NCBI GenBank assembly: GCA_949152475.1 | Contig: OX424569.1 | Span: forward strand, 19,753,170 to 19,817,169 | Length of the DNA stretch: 64,000 bases | From: Terebella lapidaria | Taxonomy: Eukaryota > Annelida > Polychaeta > Terebellida > Terebellidae | Reading direction: 5' to 3' | Shown: positions 9,754 to 22,811 of the stretch, in pieces | Layout: the number at the start of each line of letters is the position of its first letter | Numbering within the stretch: position 1 is the stretch's first letter | Position numbers and translations under genes: made by a program | Notes under the pieces: model-generated | Told to the model about the DNA's origin: nothing | The model's database searches: none | Seen by the model: the letters and a program-made list of their open reading frames with translations, nothing else

Positions 9754-12700
9754 AGGTTACCGGACCTATGGTCCGATAACCTATTGGCATGGTGTTGCGT
9801 CCGTCGTCGTCGTCGTCGTCGTCCACATTTTTATCTTTTTTGTTTACAGGCGAATTTTTCTGAAATTTTGCACAAAAATACTTAAAAATAATTCAAGAAG
9901 GAGGTATTTTTTAGTTTTTTTATTTTCGCATTTTTTTCAAAATGGCGGCTGTTTTCGACGAAAAATGCCTGATTTTGGACTTTGGCGGCCATTTTCTCAA
10001 AATCTGTTCAGTAACTTTTTTTCTTTTTGATAAATAACACTCCTCATATGTACTCCTATGATGTCTATAAATTTCGTTGCGCTTGAATCGCTCGAAGTGG
10101 GCCATTTTGGCCCAAACTCTGCTCAAATGGGACTTTCCCATGTTAAATTCTCCTATGCTTTATAATGGGACACATTATGCCTAATATCTCACTTGATATT
10201 GAGATTAGAGACTAGGAATCAATTGTGGACCTATAGGAAATGATATATGCTGAATATTCTCGTGACCTTGAATTTGACCTCTGACCTCACTTTCAAGGTC
10301 AGAGCACAAAATGGCTTATATCTCGCTTATTATCGACTCTACAGCTTAGGAATCAATTGTGGACATATAGGAAATGATATATTCTGAATATTCTCGTGAC
10401 CTTGAATTTGACCTCTGACCTCACTTTCAAGGTCAGAGCACAAAATGGCTTATATCTCGCTTATTATCGACTCTACAGCTTAGGAATCAATTGTGGACAT
10501 ATAGGAAATGATATATTCTGAATATTCTCGTGACCTTGAATTTGACCTCTGACCTCAGTTTCAAGGTCAGAGCACAAAATGGCTTATATCTCACTTATTA
10601 TCGACTCTACAGCTTAGGAATCAATTGTGGACATATAGGAAATGATATATGCTGAATATTCTGATGACCTTGAATTTGACCTTCGACCTCATTTTCAAGG
10701 TCACAGGACAAAATGGCTAATATCTCGCTTGTTATCGACTTTACAGCTTAGCAATCAATTATGAACATATAGGAAATGATATATGCAGATTTTTGTCATG
10801 ACCTTGAATTTGACCTTTGACCTCATTTTCAAGGTCACAGGACAAAATGGCTAATATCTCACTTATTATCGACTTTACAGTTTAGGAATCACTTGTGAAC
10901 ATATAGGAAATGATATATGCTGAATATTTTCATGACCTTGAATTTGACCCTGACCTCATTTCCAAGGTCACAGGACAAAATTGCTGATATCTCGCTTATT
11001 ATCGACTTTACAGCTTAGGAATCAATTGTGAACATATAGGAAATGATATATGCTGAATATTCTCATGACCTTGAATTTGACCTTTGACCTCATTTTCAAG
11101 GTTACAGGACAAATTGGCCAATATCTTGCTTATTAGCGACTTTACAGCTTAGGAATCAATTGTGAACATATAGGAAATGATATATGCTGAAAATTCTCGT
11201 GACCTTGAATTTGACCTTTGACCTCATTTTCAAGGTCACAGGACAAAATGGCCAATATCTTGCTTATCAGCGACTTAACAGCTTAGAAATCAATTGTGAA
11301 CATATAGGAAATGATATATGCTGAAAATTCTCATGACCTTGAATTTGACCTTTGACCTCATTTTGAAGGTCACATGACAAAATGGCTAAGATCTCGCTTA
11401 TTATCGACTTTACAGCTTAGGAATCAATTGTGAACATATAGGAAATGATATACGCAGAATATTCTCATGATCTTGAATTTGACCTTTGACCTCATTTCCA
11501 AGGTCACAGGACAAAATTGCTGATATCTCGCTTATTATCGACTTTACAGCTTAGGAATCAATTGTGAACATATGGGAAATCATATATGCTGAATATTCTC
11601 GTGACCTTGAATTTGACCTTTGACCTCATTTTCAAGGTCACAGGACAAAATGGCCAATATCTTGCTTATTAGCGACTTTACAGCTTAGGAATCAATTGTG
11701 AACATATAGGAAATGATATATGCTGAAAATGCTCATGACCTTGAATTTGACCTTTGACCTATTTTCAAGGTCACAGGACAAAATGGCCAATATCTTGCTT
11801 ATTAGCGACTTTACAGCTTAGGAATCAATTGTGAACATTTAGGAAATGATATATGCTGAAAATGCTCATGACCTTGAATTTGACCTTTGACCTATTTTCA
11901 AGGTCACAGGACAAAATGGCCAATATCTTGCTTATTAGCAACTTTACAGCTTAGGAATCAATTGTGAACATATAGGAAATGATATATGCTGAAAATGCTC
12001 GTGACCTTGAATTTGACCTTTGACCTATTTTCAAGGTCACAGGACAAAATGGCCAATATCTTGCTTATTAGCGACTTTACAGCTTAGGAATTAATTGTGA
12101 ACATATAGGAAATGATATATGCTGAAAATTCTCATGACCTTGAATTTGACCTTTGACCTCATTTTCAAGGTCAACAGGACAAAATGGCTAATATCTTGCT
12201 TATTATCGGCTTTACAGCTTAGGAATCAATTGTGAACATATAGGAAATGATATATTCTGAATATTTTAATGATATTGAATTTGACCTTTGACCTAAATTT
12301 CAAGGTCAGTCATTTTATTTTCAAAGTCAGATTACAAAATGGCTTATATCTCGCTTATTATCAAATTACAGCTTAGGGGTCCATAGTGAACATATAGGAA
12401 ATGATGTATGCTGAATAGTTTGGTGATCTAGAATTTAACCTTTGATCCCATTTTCACGGTTAGAGATATGGCGATTTCAGTGGTCACCTTGAATTTGACT
12501 TTCAACTTTCTCGGCTTAACTCTGTATATTTCTCCGGTAACCTTACTAGCCCATTGGGCTAATTTTTTAGTTTTTTTATTTTCGCATTTTTCTCAAAATG
12601 GCGGCCATTTTTGACGAAAAATTGTCAATTTTGGACTTTGGCGGCTATTTTCTCAAAAACTGTCTGATCAGTTTGAGATTTTTGTTTCAAAAGATTCCCC

Positions 12701-14021
12701 TTATGTACCTTTATGATGTGTATAAGTTTTGTTGCCCTTGAATCGCCGGTCTTCGTGTGGCGGCCATTTTGAATTTTTGACGGGTCGGCGAAAAAAAAAT
12801 TTTTTGTCCCAAATCGCGTTACTATCCATTTTGGGTCATTTCTAGACAAAAAAAAATTTTCACCCTTTGAAAAAAATTTTGGACTTAAAAAATTTTCGGC
12901 ACTTTTTCCTCTCATAATGAGAGCTGCTGGGACTGTACTCATATTACGCTTGAAGATAGACCTTAGATATTGGCACATTCAAATGGAAAGTCAACTATGG
13001 CGACTTGTGTGGTAACCTTGAATTTGACCTCGGATGACCTTCAAAGGTCAAAACAGCCATTTTTGGGTCGAGAAATGCTCAAATTTGCACCTGGCCTGTC
13101 TTTTCTCGAAAACTGTCTGATCAGTTTTGAGATTATTGTTTCAAAATATTCCCCTTATGTACCTTTATGATGTGTATAAGTTTCGTTGCCCTTGAATCGC
13201 CGGTCTCTGTGTGGCGGCCATTTCGAATTTTTGACGGGTCGGCGAAAAAAATTTTGTTTGCCCCAAATCGCGTTACTATTCATTTTGGGTCATTTCTAGA
13301 CAAAAAAAAAATTTTCACCCTTTGAAAAAAATTTTGGACTTAGAATATTTTCGGCACTTTTTTCCTTCATAATGGGAGCTGCCAGGACTGTACTCATAGT
13401 ACGCTTGAAGATAAAGCTTAGATATTGGCACTTTCAAATAGGAAGTCATATATAGCGAGTTGGGAGGTGACCTTGAATTCGACCTTTGATGACCTTGAAA
13501 GGTCAAAACAGCCATTTTTGGGTGAAAAAATGCCCAAATTTGCCTCTACAGATGAAATGCATGTATATAGAGCTTCAGTTTGCATAATGAACATATAGGA
13601 AGTCATATATGGAACAACTAATGATGACCTTGATTTTGACCTTGGATGACCTTGAGTGCTAAATGTCTGACATGAAATCTTGAAAGTGGCCTCTGAAGCA
13701 TAAACTTTTGCACATACAGGTAAGGATTGTGTATAAGCCTGTGAAAAAAGTCATGTATAAATGGCACATTTTTTGGTGACCTTGAACTTGACCTTAAAGA
13801 CCTTGAAGGGCGATTCTCAAAATCTGAAATTGGCCTCTACACACGAAATACTTGTTGATAAAACTTATATGTTTGTATTATGAACATACGAAGTCATATG
13901 CAGCATACCTTACGGTGACATTGAGATTCACAAAGATGACCTTGACTGGTAAATCTCAAAATCATATGTCACCTACAATGGACCAAAATGGTCCGGTAAC
14001 CTATCTTAGCCCTTGGGCTAA
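9754..14021 (+). mobile_element. Family B composite (two 3' ends) inserted in C2
   Basis: It starts AGGTTACCGGACC and folds back on GGTCCGATAACC. A CGTCGTC microsatellite lies at about 9800-9820. One 3' end (subterminal GGTAACC, hairpin AGCCCATTGGGCT, CTAA) is at 12562. The B body resumes in mid-sequence just after it, and a second 3' end (GTCCGGTAACCT, hairpin TTAGCCC-TT-GGGCTAA) lies at 14021. So this is one B element interrupted by, or recombined with, another. Rejoining is not unique because the insertion point is a T tract. Confidence 0.55.
10140..12480 (+). repeat. Family B core array, about 17 units of 134 bp
   Basis: The spacing of the word GGAAATGATATA is 134 bp at successive sites (10236, 10370, 10504). 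Each unit contains TGACCTTGAATTTGACCT, then CTGACCTCA or TTTGACCTCA, then TCAAGGTCA, followed by AGCTTAGGAATCAATTG. There are four AGGTCA-type half-sites per unit. In the later units the middle part is TGACCTTTGACCT, a perfect direct repeat with one-base spacing. The array shows local subfamilies, for example CTCTGACCTC first and CTTTGACCTC later. Confidence 0.85.
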
Positions 14022-14026
14022 TTTTT

Positions 14027-15263
14027 AGCTTACCGGCCCTTTGGGCCGATAAGCTATTGTCGTGGTATTTCGTCCGTCGTCCGTCCGTCGTCCGTCCAGG
14101 TCTGTAACTTTTTTTTGACATGATGAATTTCCCCATAAATTTGTCAGAACATACCTTGGGCCAGTATCTAAAGAGGTTTTTTTAATTTTTTTGATTGAAT
14201 CGTTTTTGCCTATTTGGCGGCCATTTTTGACGAAAAGTTGCCAATTTTGGACTTTGGAGGCCATTTTCTCAAAAACTGTCTGGTCAGTTTTGAGATTTTT
14301 GTTTCAAAACACTCCTCTCATGTACCTTTATGACGTGTATAAGTTTCGTTGCCCTTGAATCGCCGGTCTGCTTGTGGCGGCCATTTTGATTTTTTGACGG
14401 GTCGGCGAAAAAAAATTTTTTTGTCCCAAATCAAGTCACTATTCGTTTTGAGCCATTTCCAGCAAAAAAAAAAAAAAAATTTTTTTGGACCATTGAAAAA
14501 TTTTTTGGACTTAGAAAATTTCACCCAATTTTCCTTCATAATGGGAGCTGTGCAGAGTAAACTCATAGAACACTTGAAGATAGAGCCTAAGTATTGGCAC
14601 ATTCAAATGGGAAATCATATATTGCGGTTTGAGTGATGACCTTGAATTTGACCTTCAATGACCTTTGAAGGTCAAAACGACGTTTTTTGTCGAAAAATGG
14701 CTAATTTTGGATTTTTTATGGCCATTTTCTCAAAAACTGTGTGATCAGTTTTGAGATTTTTGTTTCAAAACATTCCACTCATGTACCTTTATGACGTGTA
14801 TAAGTTTTGTTGCCCTTGAATCGCCGGTCTGCTTGTGGCCCCCAATTTTTCCTTCATAATGGGAGCTGTGCGGAGTAAACTCATAGAAGACTTCAAAATA
14901 GAGCCTCAGTATTGGCACATTCAAATGGGAAATCATATATTGCAGTTTGAGTGATGACCTTGAATTTGACCTTCAATGACCTTGAAAGGTCAAAAACGAT
15001 GAATTTTGTCTTTGGTGGCCATTTTGTCAAAGTCTATTCAGACAGTTTTTCTCAAAATAATGTATATGATTCTCTTTATCTACCTTTGTGATGTGTTATT
15101 TGATTTCGTATTATAGTCCATGCAGAAAATGTGTTTCCAGCAACATTTACGAACATGTTTTGACATTTAGAGTTCAAGATCAGTGTAACAATTTATATGT
15201 TGGAAAATCAATACCCTGCGTTTCTCATGATTGCCGGTAAGCTACAGCACCCTTGGTGCTATG
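14027..15263 (+). mobile_element. Family D element D1 (HINE/Helitron-like)
   Basis: It starts AGCTTACCGGCCC, folding on GGGCCGATAAGCT, and has a CGTCCGTCGTCCGTCC tract. The 3' end carries the inverted match GCCGGTAAGCT, then the hairpin AGCACC-CTT-GGTGCT and ATG before a T run. The body has the phrase CCCATAAATTTGTCAGAAC. The core is short and holds TGACCTTGAATTTGACCTTC and TGAAAGGTCA motifs. It abuts the B composite in the same T tract of C2. Confidence 0.6.
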
Positions 15264-17853
15264 TTTTCTTTTTTTTTCACTTTTTGGTTTCCGCACGATA
15301 ACTTCAGTTTGCCTCGATGTATCTTCGCCAAATTTTCACTGCTGGTCAGAAATGTTGTGTGGAAGAAGCCTATTGTTTTTGAGCCGGCTCCGAGGTCCGT
15401 GAGGATGAAATCAATGTTTCTGGTTTCCGCACGATAACTCAAAAAGTGTTATGGCAATGACTGTGGAACTTTGCATGGAGGTTCATATATCACCAGGGAA
15501 GAAGCCTATTGATTTTGAGGCCGATTCGTCAAACGACCTTTGACCTAGGGCTCGAAATAATTTTAGCTGAGTCATCCTTGAGGCTCTCATGCATATCTCG
15601 GAAACGGTGCGTCGTAGAGCGAAACAGACGTTATTTTCAGACTCGTCATCCTAGACAAACATGTCTAAGGGGTATTATGGATGAACTTTCACCTTGACAC
15701 GAAATTTTTTTGCCGAGTCGGCATTTTTCGTTTTCGTCGATATCTCGGAAACGGTGCGTCGTAGAGCGAAACGGACGTTATTTTCGGACTCGTCGCGCTA
15801 GTCAAACATGTCTAAGGGGTATTATGGATGAACTTTGACCTTGACCCCAAATTTTTTTGCCGAGTCGGCATTTTTCGTTTTCGTCGATATCTCGGGAACG
15901 GTGCGTCGTAGAGCGAAACGGACGTTATTTTCGGACTCGTCGCCCTAGACAAACATGTCTAAGGGGTATTATTGATGAACTTTGACCTTGACCCGAATTT
16001 TTTTTGCCGAGTCGGCATTTTTCGTTTTCGTCGATATCTCGGAAACGGTGCTTCGTAGAGCGAAACGGACGTTATTTTCGGACTCGTCGCCCTAGACAAA
16101 CATGTCTGAGGGGTATTATGGATGAACTTTGACCTTGACCCGAAATTTTTTTGCCGAGTCGGCATTTTTCGTTTTCGTCGATATCTCGGGAACGGTGTGT
16201 CGTAGAGCGAAACGGACGTTATTTTCGGACTCGTCGCCCTAGACAAACATGTCTAAGGGGTATTATGGATGAACTTTGACCTTGACCCGAAATTTTTTTG
16301 CCGAGTCGGCATTTTTCGTTTTCGTCGATATCTCGGGAACGGTGCGTCGTAGAGCGAAACGGACGTTATTTTCGGACTCGTCGCTCTAGACAAACATGTC
16401 TAAGGGGTATTATTAATGAACTTTGACCTTGACCCAAATTTTTTTTGCCGAGTCGGCATTTTTCGTTTTCGTCGATATCTCGGAAACGGTGCTTCGTAGA
16501 GCGAAACGGACGTTATTTTCGGACTCGTCGCCCTAGACAAACATGTCTGAGGGGTATTATGGATGAACTTTCACCTTGACACGAAATTTTTTTGCCGAGT
16601 CGGCATTTTTCGTTTTCGTCGATATCTCGGAAACGGTGCGTTGTAGAGCGAAACGGACGTTATTTTCGGACTCGTCGCCCTAGTCAAACATGTCTAAGGG
16701 GTATTATGGATGAACTTTGACCTTGACCCCAAATTTTTTTGCCGAGTCGGCATTTTTCGTTTTCGTCGATATCTCGGGAACGGTGCGTCGTAGAGCGAAA
16801 CGGACGTTATTTTCGGACTCGTCGCCCTAGACAAACATGTCTAAGGGGTATTATTGATGAACTTTGACCTTGACCCGAATTTTTTTTGCCGAGTCGGCAT
16901 TTTTCGTTTTCGTCGATATCTCGGAAACGGTGCTTCGTAGAGCGAAACGGACGTTATTTTCGGACTCGTCGCCCTAGACAAACATGTCTGAGGGGTATTA
17001 TGGATGAACTTTGACCTTGACCCGAAATTTTTTTGCCGAGTCGGCATTTTTCGTTTTCGTCGATATCTCGGGAACGGTGCGTCGTAGAGCGAAACGGACG
17101 TTATTTTCGGACTCGTCGCCCTAGACAAACATGTCTAAGGGGTATTATGGATGAACTTTGACCTTGACCCGAAATTTTTTTGCCGAGTCGGCATTTTTCG
17201 TTTTCGTCGATATCTCGGAAACGGTGCGTCGTAGAGCGAAACGGACGTTATTTCCGGACTCGTCGTCCTAGACAAACATGTCTAAGGGGTATTATTGATG
17301 AACTTTGACCTTGCCCAAAATTTTTTTGCCGAGTCAGCATTTTTCGTTTTCGTCGATATCTCGGGAACGGTGTGTCGTAGAGCGAAACGGACGTTATTTT
17401 CGGACTCGTCGCCCTAGACAAACATGTCTTAAGGGTATTATGGATGAACTTTGACCTTGACCCGAAATTTTTTTGCCGAGTCGGCATTTCTCGTTTTCGT
17501 CGATATCTCGGGAACGGTGTGTCGTAGAGCGAAACGGACGTTATTTTCGGACTTGTCGCTGTAGACAACATTTATCTTATATGTATTATGGATGAACTTT
17601 GACCTTGACTAAAAAATTTTTTGCCGAGTTGGCATTTTTCGTTTTCGTCGATATCTCGGAAACACTGAGTCGTAGAGCGAAACAGACTTTTTTTTCGGAC
17701 TCGTCGCCCTAGACAAACATGTCTAAGGGGTATTATTTTAACGGTAAATTTTTTTGCGGAGTCGACATTTTTCATTTTCGTCGATATCTAGTATATATAA
17801 ATTAATCATCACACCGAAATGCCTCCAAGGCATCTTTAGGCCTTGACGTCTAG

Positions 17854-20800
17854 TTTCATCCGTCGTTCGTAAACATAAAAATGAAAAACAAATCACCTTA
17901 AGGGGTTGTTACCCTCGCCATATTTTAGTCAGTGATGCGCACTGAATATTTTTGAAAATGGTTTTTCTTGAAGAAATGACCACATATTTCACATAAATGT
18001 TATATTATCATGTTAATAACTAATTTAAAGCATTTTATGCGCAGTTATTATGCATCTTATGTTAAAATTGGTGAAATTGACTACCTAAATTTCGGGACAT
18101 CCGTTCTTGTGGAAAAAGTCGATTACGAATGTTCCAAGTATTTTTCTGAGCATTACTACATATGCTAGTTTATGAGCCGAGAAATATTTTTTTGAAATTC
18201 AAATCCATTGCATCACAAATGATTTTTGAAGTTCAGACATTTATTGACAACTAAAAATTTTTCCAAAGTGGGCAGCACAGGCACTATTTTTTAACCCCCC
18301 AAGACACTGCCACAGTGAGAGGGAGACTTCAATATCATATGCTCCACTGTGAACACTTCACACTGGCTTTTACATGTAGACTGCTACATGCGAGGGCTTC
18401 TGTGTGCATTGGGCCATGACACTACTCTATTCACCTGATCAATGCAAATAATAACCCGTATTTCCAAAGTGACAGTTATAAGTTTCAAACTTCTGGGGAA
18501 GTAACATCTTCTTGCATTTGTCATAATTCATAACACTCTGTGTTCATCAAATAACTAACAGTACATGTATGTATTCACTGACCCTATTGTGCATAATGCT
18601 TGTGTCTATGAATACAAAGAACACAACCCCCAAGCTAGATACAGGATACATCCTGATCCCAATAACATGTAAATGTAAATATCACCAGGCTTTTGATTCA
18701 TTGTCATCATGATTACATGTGACATTAAAGTATCATTATTGCACATGGGTTGTGTCAACATAATTGATGTGAAATTCACACAGTGGTAGCATTTTATTTG
18801 TACAATTCATGAGTTATGAATTGAAGCACTTCATCTTTTGACATACATGGATCACAGGTATGATATCAAACATACCAGACAAGAAATGTCATGGATAAAT
18901 AGTGTATTTGGTAGTATACTCCTTATCCATATGTTTATCTTACAAAGTTTGTACATGGAAGGTAAACAAGAACAAAATAAATCGAATATAATACCAATCA
19001 AAAAGATTATGAATTTATCATAATTGGCAAACAATATTGCACATGGCCACTTGATACACTGCCATTCTAATCTTCATAATGTATTTCTGACCTACACATT
19101 TGTATCAATAACAAATTTTTGATACAGTACATACAATGTGTTGGCCACTTTATCCATTAAAATATAAAATATGAAAATATTATCAATTGGCCATTGAATC
19201 CCCAAATTGCTGTTGTATAAGATATCCAATTGTCTTATAGTGACATTACAATACCCAAAATGGTGGTATGCAATTCTGTACAGGTGTGTCAGAATTACAG
19301 ATCCAACATGCACTTAATTTGAATTTATATATATATTGTTTTAATATACATGTATATATTGGTGCAAACTTTAAAACACAAGTTGTTGTTATGCTTTGAC
19401 ATCCATATTGTTGGCCAACATAATGATTGTTCCTGGGTGCCTGTCATTGGGGAATCAGTCAAGTGGTGTGGAGCTGCTATTGCCTGTCTTCTGATTGAGA
19501 ATTGAACCAGGATTTATGGAGCTTCTGGTTGTGTTGTCTTCTGGCTGAGCTGTCAGGAAAGTGGTGTGGAGTTGTCAGCAACATCTGGAGTCATCTGGAG
19601 TCAGAAAAATATGAGATGATGGATTTGTCAGATGGCACTCTATTCTGTTGCTGATACCAATCACATTGCCTTGAATTGATCATTGGAATATTACAATCAA
19701 GTAAACTTCTTGATTTAGAGAAATATATATATGTTGGTGATATGAATAACTCATATAGCTGCTTATCAGGGCACCTAATTTAAATTTCTTGACATACATA
19801 TAGATATACATCTACATACAGTTTCATTTTGTTATCGAAATGTATTTAACCACGAACTTATGGAATAGGTACTCATAGATACTTGATCCGTGTTGATAGA
19901 GACGGGGCTCCAATATACAGAATGCTTAAATACGTGTAAGTACCTGAACAAATATAATATTATATTACCTATTTGTGAAAATGAACTCCCAATGTGCAAG
20001 AAGGGTCGAAAGAGGGTTGATAATCCGCCCCAGGACATGTGCTCGACGATTTTCCGTGTGGTTCCATGCGATCACTGACCGAGACTGGACTTGAGCAGCT
20101 GGTGAGTATTGCTCTTCACATTGAACTCAAAACCCTGTGCACGGATTTCAACGGCTTTTTCACCGGAGCGAATACAAACTCACGTGGTGAGCGATATGTC
20201 AGTTATCGTCTGGAAACATGGTTTTCAGTGTTTGTCATTCCCCGATCTACAAGAATTCTTTGTCTATGAACTAATATGTCTTCGATTATGTACATGTTTC
20301 TGGGATTACCTCCGTCATATGCCGATATACATGCATAACACATTGGACTGTTGGTGCCTCGCGGGAAAACATTTGGAGACGAAGCTACCGAATCTCATAG
20401 TCGCAAAATATGGTCTTCACAACCGAAGGAAATATTCCGAGGATGACCGCTACCAATTGATATCACAAAACACATGTAATGTGTCGTACTGCGAACATTT
20501 TCTGCCGTAGTCCCGTTCAGTATTCAGAAAGTGGATTATTTGGTGTGATCAATGGATTTTACCGATTACCAGAATTGACATGACCAAAGATAAGTCTCGC
20601 GTAAGGATACATCAAACTTTGACCTGGGAAATATGTAAACACGATTTCGTGGCACCTGACGTTGAAAGTAGCCGATGTTCAGACTCAATTTTACGGGGGA
20701 AAACGCATTGTCACATGGCTGTGGATAGCTCGTTATGGAGTCTATGATGTACCAATCCCAAGTAAGTCAGCTATTCTTTGAAAATCATCAAAATAATAGA

Positions 20801-21852
20801 TGATATTTCAAGTCTGTGTGTTGTCCATATCCACGTGATATTTTGAAAATGGCGCATTTCGTAAATGTGTCAAAGACAGTCGGGCATTTTGGGACAAATG
20901 TAGGCGGTAAATTCAAAAAGTAATTCTCGGCTCATAGACACTGACTGCTCCACTATGTAAAAAGTCGATGTATTCTAAAGATTACGTGGTTGATATTGAG
21001 AACGGATGTACCAACTTTATCGTTATGATCCGGAATGATCCAGACGTTTCAGGTCGAAGATTGTATTTTTCTAAAACAAGAAAATGACTCCTCTATTCAC
21101 TCCAACTGCAAAAACTCACTTCGGACTACCAGAAGTTTTATGACAAATGCTCATATTTTGTATGCGGTACTAAAGTCGTGAAATTTACTGCCAACAATCG
21201 GCAGGGTTTCACCATCTTAAGAGCTCAAGCAGACCACTCAATTGTTATTAATTACGAGGGCATGCTGACCCATGGAAGAAATATGCATAACGAATTATTG
21301 TTTCTGTAATAAGTTAATAGCGATAATACCCCGAGGATGTGTTGGTTCTGTTCCAAGCCCACGTCGCCATACAAACTGTATTTTGATTTCTGAGAATGTG
21401 TGACCATTCCTTATGGAATGGACCATCACAATATTACCACGGTAGAGCTGTTGTGAGGGTTTAAACTCATGTGCAGGTGTGACTACCAGTAATCTAAAAC
21501 ATTTGCAACTTGCAGCATACCACACAGTTTCCAAAGATTTTGTATGTGACCTAAATTACACAAGTGTCTGCTTACCATAAAGATAAAGCTTTGATCTAAA
21601 ATACTCAAAGCTTTGATGTCTACTTTTGCTACCGGCATCAGTCTGTTTGTAAGGCTCAGTTTTGGCGGACATCCTAACAATATATGGGTGCGAATCCCTG
21701 GAATGTGTTTCCTTTATGTTTACTGTATACATGGATGAGATGGTTTATTCCAGTGTCAGATCGTTACATACAGTCCCTAGGCTATCAAATCATGCTAATG
21801 ATGACCTCGCACCTGAGTATCACAACATTATCTGTATTGATTTGGATTGCAG
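17854..21852. other. Low-copy region, no supported gene
   Basis: This is about 4 kb with few recognisable repeats, upstream of the first visible CTC1 exon. It may hold further upstream exons that I cannot prove. A candidate with a good splice donor (GCAGCTG|GTGAGT) ends at 20101, and another open stretch ends before GTAAGT at about 20760, but neither has a recognisable protein. Part of it (about 21300-21680) belongs to a low-copy repeat. Confidence 0.35.
21300..21680. repeat. Low-copy repeat, copy 1 (partner at 42897)
   Basis: It starts with GTAATAAGTTAATAGCGATA and ends near TTGGCGGACATCC. A diverged partner at 42897-43265 starts GTAATAAGTTATTAGCGATA and ends near TTGGCGGACACACCC. The inner parts have diverged strongly, so only the two ends align by eye. 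The nature of the element is unknown. Confidence 0.35.
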
Positions 21853-21908
21853 GGTGTGCTGACCTGTCAAGATTCAAAGTACAGCTGGATCTTAGATGCA
21901 AAAACTGG
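21853..21908 (+). CDS. CTC1: CTC1-like exon 1 (first visible)
   Basis: The acceptor is GATTTGGATTGCAG and the donor is ACTGG|GTAAAA. The 56 bp read GVLTCQDSKYSWILDAKT plus two bases in the only frame that suits the next exon. The hydrophobic start followed by a polar hairpin-like stretch fits the first strands of an OB fold. Its own start phase cannot be fixed because the exon before it is not seen. Confidence 0.5.
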
Positions 21909-22028
21909 GTAAAATCAAACACTTTAATTTCATATCACAATGTCCGGTATTTTGTAGGGAGCATATTTTAACCGAGTTTGTAGAATAATAATTATTGAAA
22001 GATTATTTTATGATTTGCTTTCTTTCAG

Positions 22029-22128
22029 ATTGTATTTAACATTCCCACTGCATAGAACTAAGGCTGCAGGTTTACAAGTGGGTGCTCTAATTCGAGTCTG
22101 CAATGCTCACCACAAAACGTCCTTAAAG
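22029..22128 (+). CDS. CTC1: CTC1-like exon 2
   Basis: A strong pyrimidine tract and TTTCAG precede it, and CTTAAAG|GTATTG follows it. One base completes the codon left by the previous exon; 33 codons follow and the exon ends in phase 0. The segment GLQVGALIRVCNAHHK is the typical turn and strand 4 of an OB fold (glycine, then alternating hydrophobics). The only other open reading of this exon meets a stop. A 14.5-kb intron follows, which contains the DIRS-like retrotransposon. Confidence 0.6.
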
Positions 22129-22811
22129 GTATTGCATCTCGCATCAGCAAATTTGGAAATTATTGCTGTGTTTTGGTCATATGTTTTCAGGTTACTGTTG
22201 GGTAATCTTCTGGCATGTTGTTGTCCGGCATCTGTTCGTTAGCGTCAAAATCTGAGTGATTTTGAGGCGTCAAACTGAAGGTTTTGGCTACTAAACATCT
22301 AGCTACATGTATATATATTGACTATCGAAGACAAATTGCTTGAAGATGAAGCTCATGTTTGTATTTTGAACATACATATATAGTGGTACATATGTGGTCA
22401 TCTTTTGGTGACCTGGTGCCAGTTACGTCTATCTTCAGAAATGCTAATCGAAAGCCTTGAAGTCTACTATTGTCCACTTCCTTGACGTATAGTGACCTCT
22501 TGGAACTTCCAGGTGTTTTGTACACTCGGTAATAAATCTTTCTAGAAATCATACTCATACTTGAGATATTGAAGAACAACCTTAAAGCCTGTGAGCAGTT
22601 TTCCCTTGGGGCCACCCGGATTGCTATTTTTAGGTTACCGGACCTATGGTCCGATAACCTATTGCCATGGCGTTGCGTCCGTCGTCCGTCCGTCCGTAAA
22701 CAATTTTATCTTTAAAGTTTATGATCGGATTTTTCTGAAATTTTGCACAAAAATGCCTAAAAATATTTCGAGAGGGAGGTATTTTTTGGTTTTTTGATTT
22801 TTGCATTTTTT

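Larger units (their letters stand above)
9703..17853 (+). mobile_element. Family C element C2, split by B and D insertions
   Basis: The 5' end (9703-9753) reads AAGGCATTTCGGCAGAAATGCC. The sequence breaks off in a T tract and resumes in a T tract at 15264 with CACTTTTTGGTTTCC, as in uninterrupted C1. The core (about 15660-17760) is an array of about 17 units of about 125 bp containing TTTGACCTTGACC and ATATCTCGGAAACGG. The 3' end has CCGAAATGCCT, a hairpin AAGGCATCTTTAGGCCTT and CTAG at 17850-17853. Everything from 9754 to 15263 is later insertion. Confidence 0.65.

Noticed and set aside
20039-20510. A first exon or a 133-codon gene
   Set aside because: One good donor (GTGAGT) is present, but there is no recognisable protein and no phase link to the CTC1-like exons.
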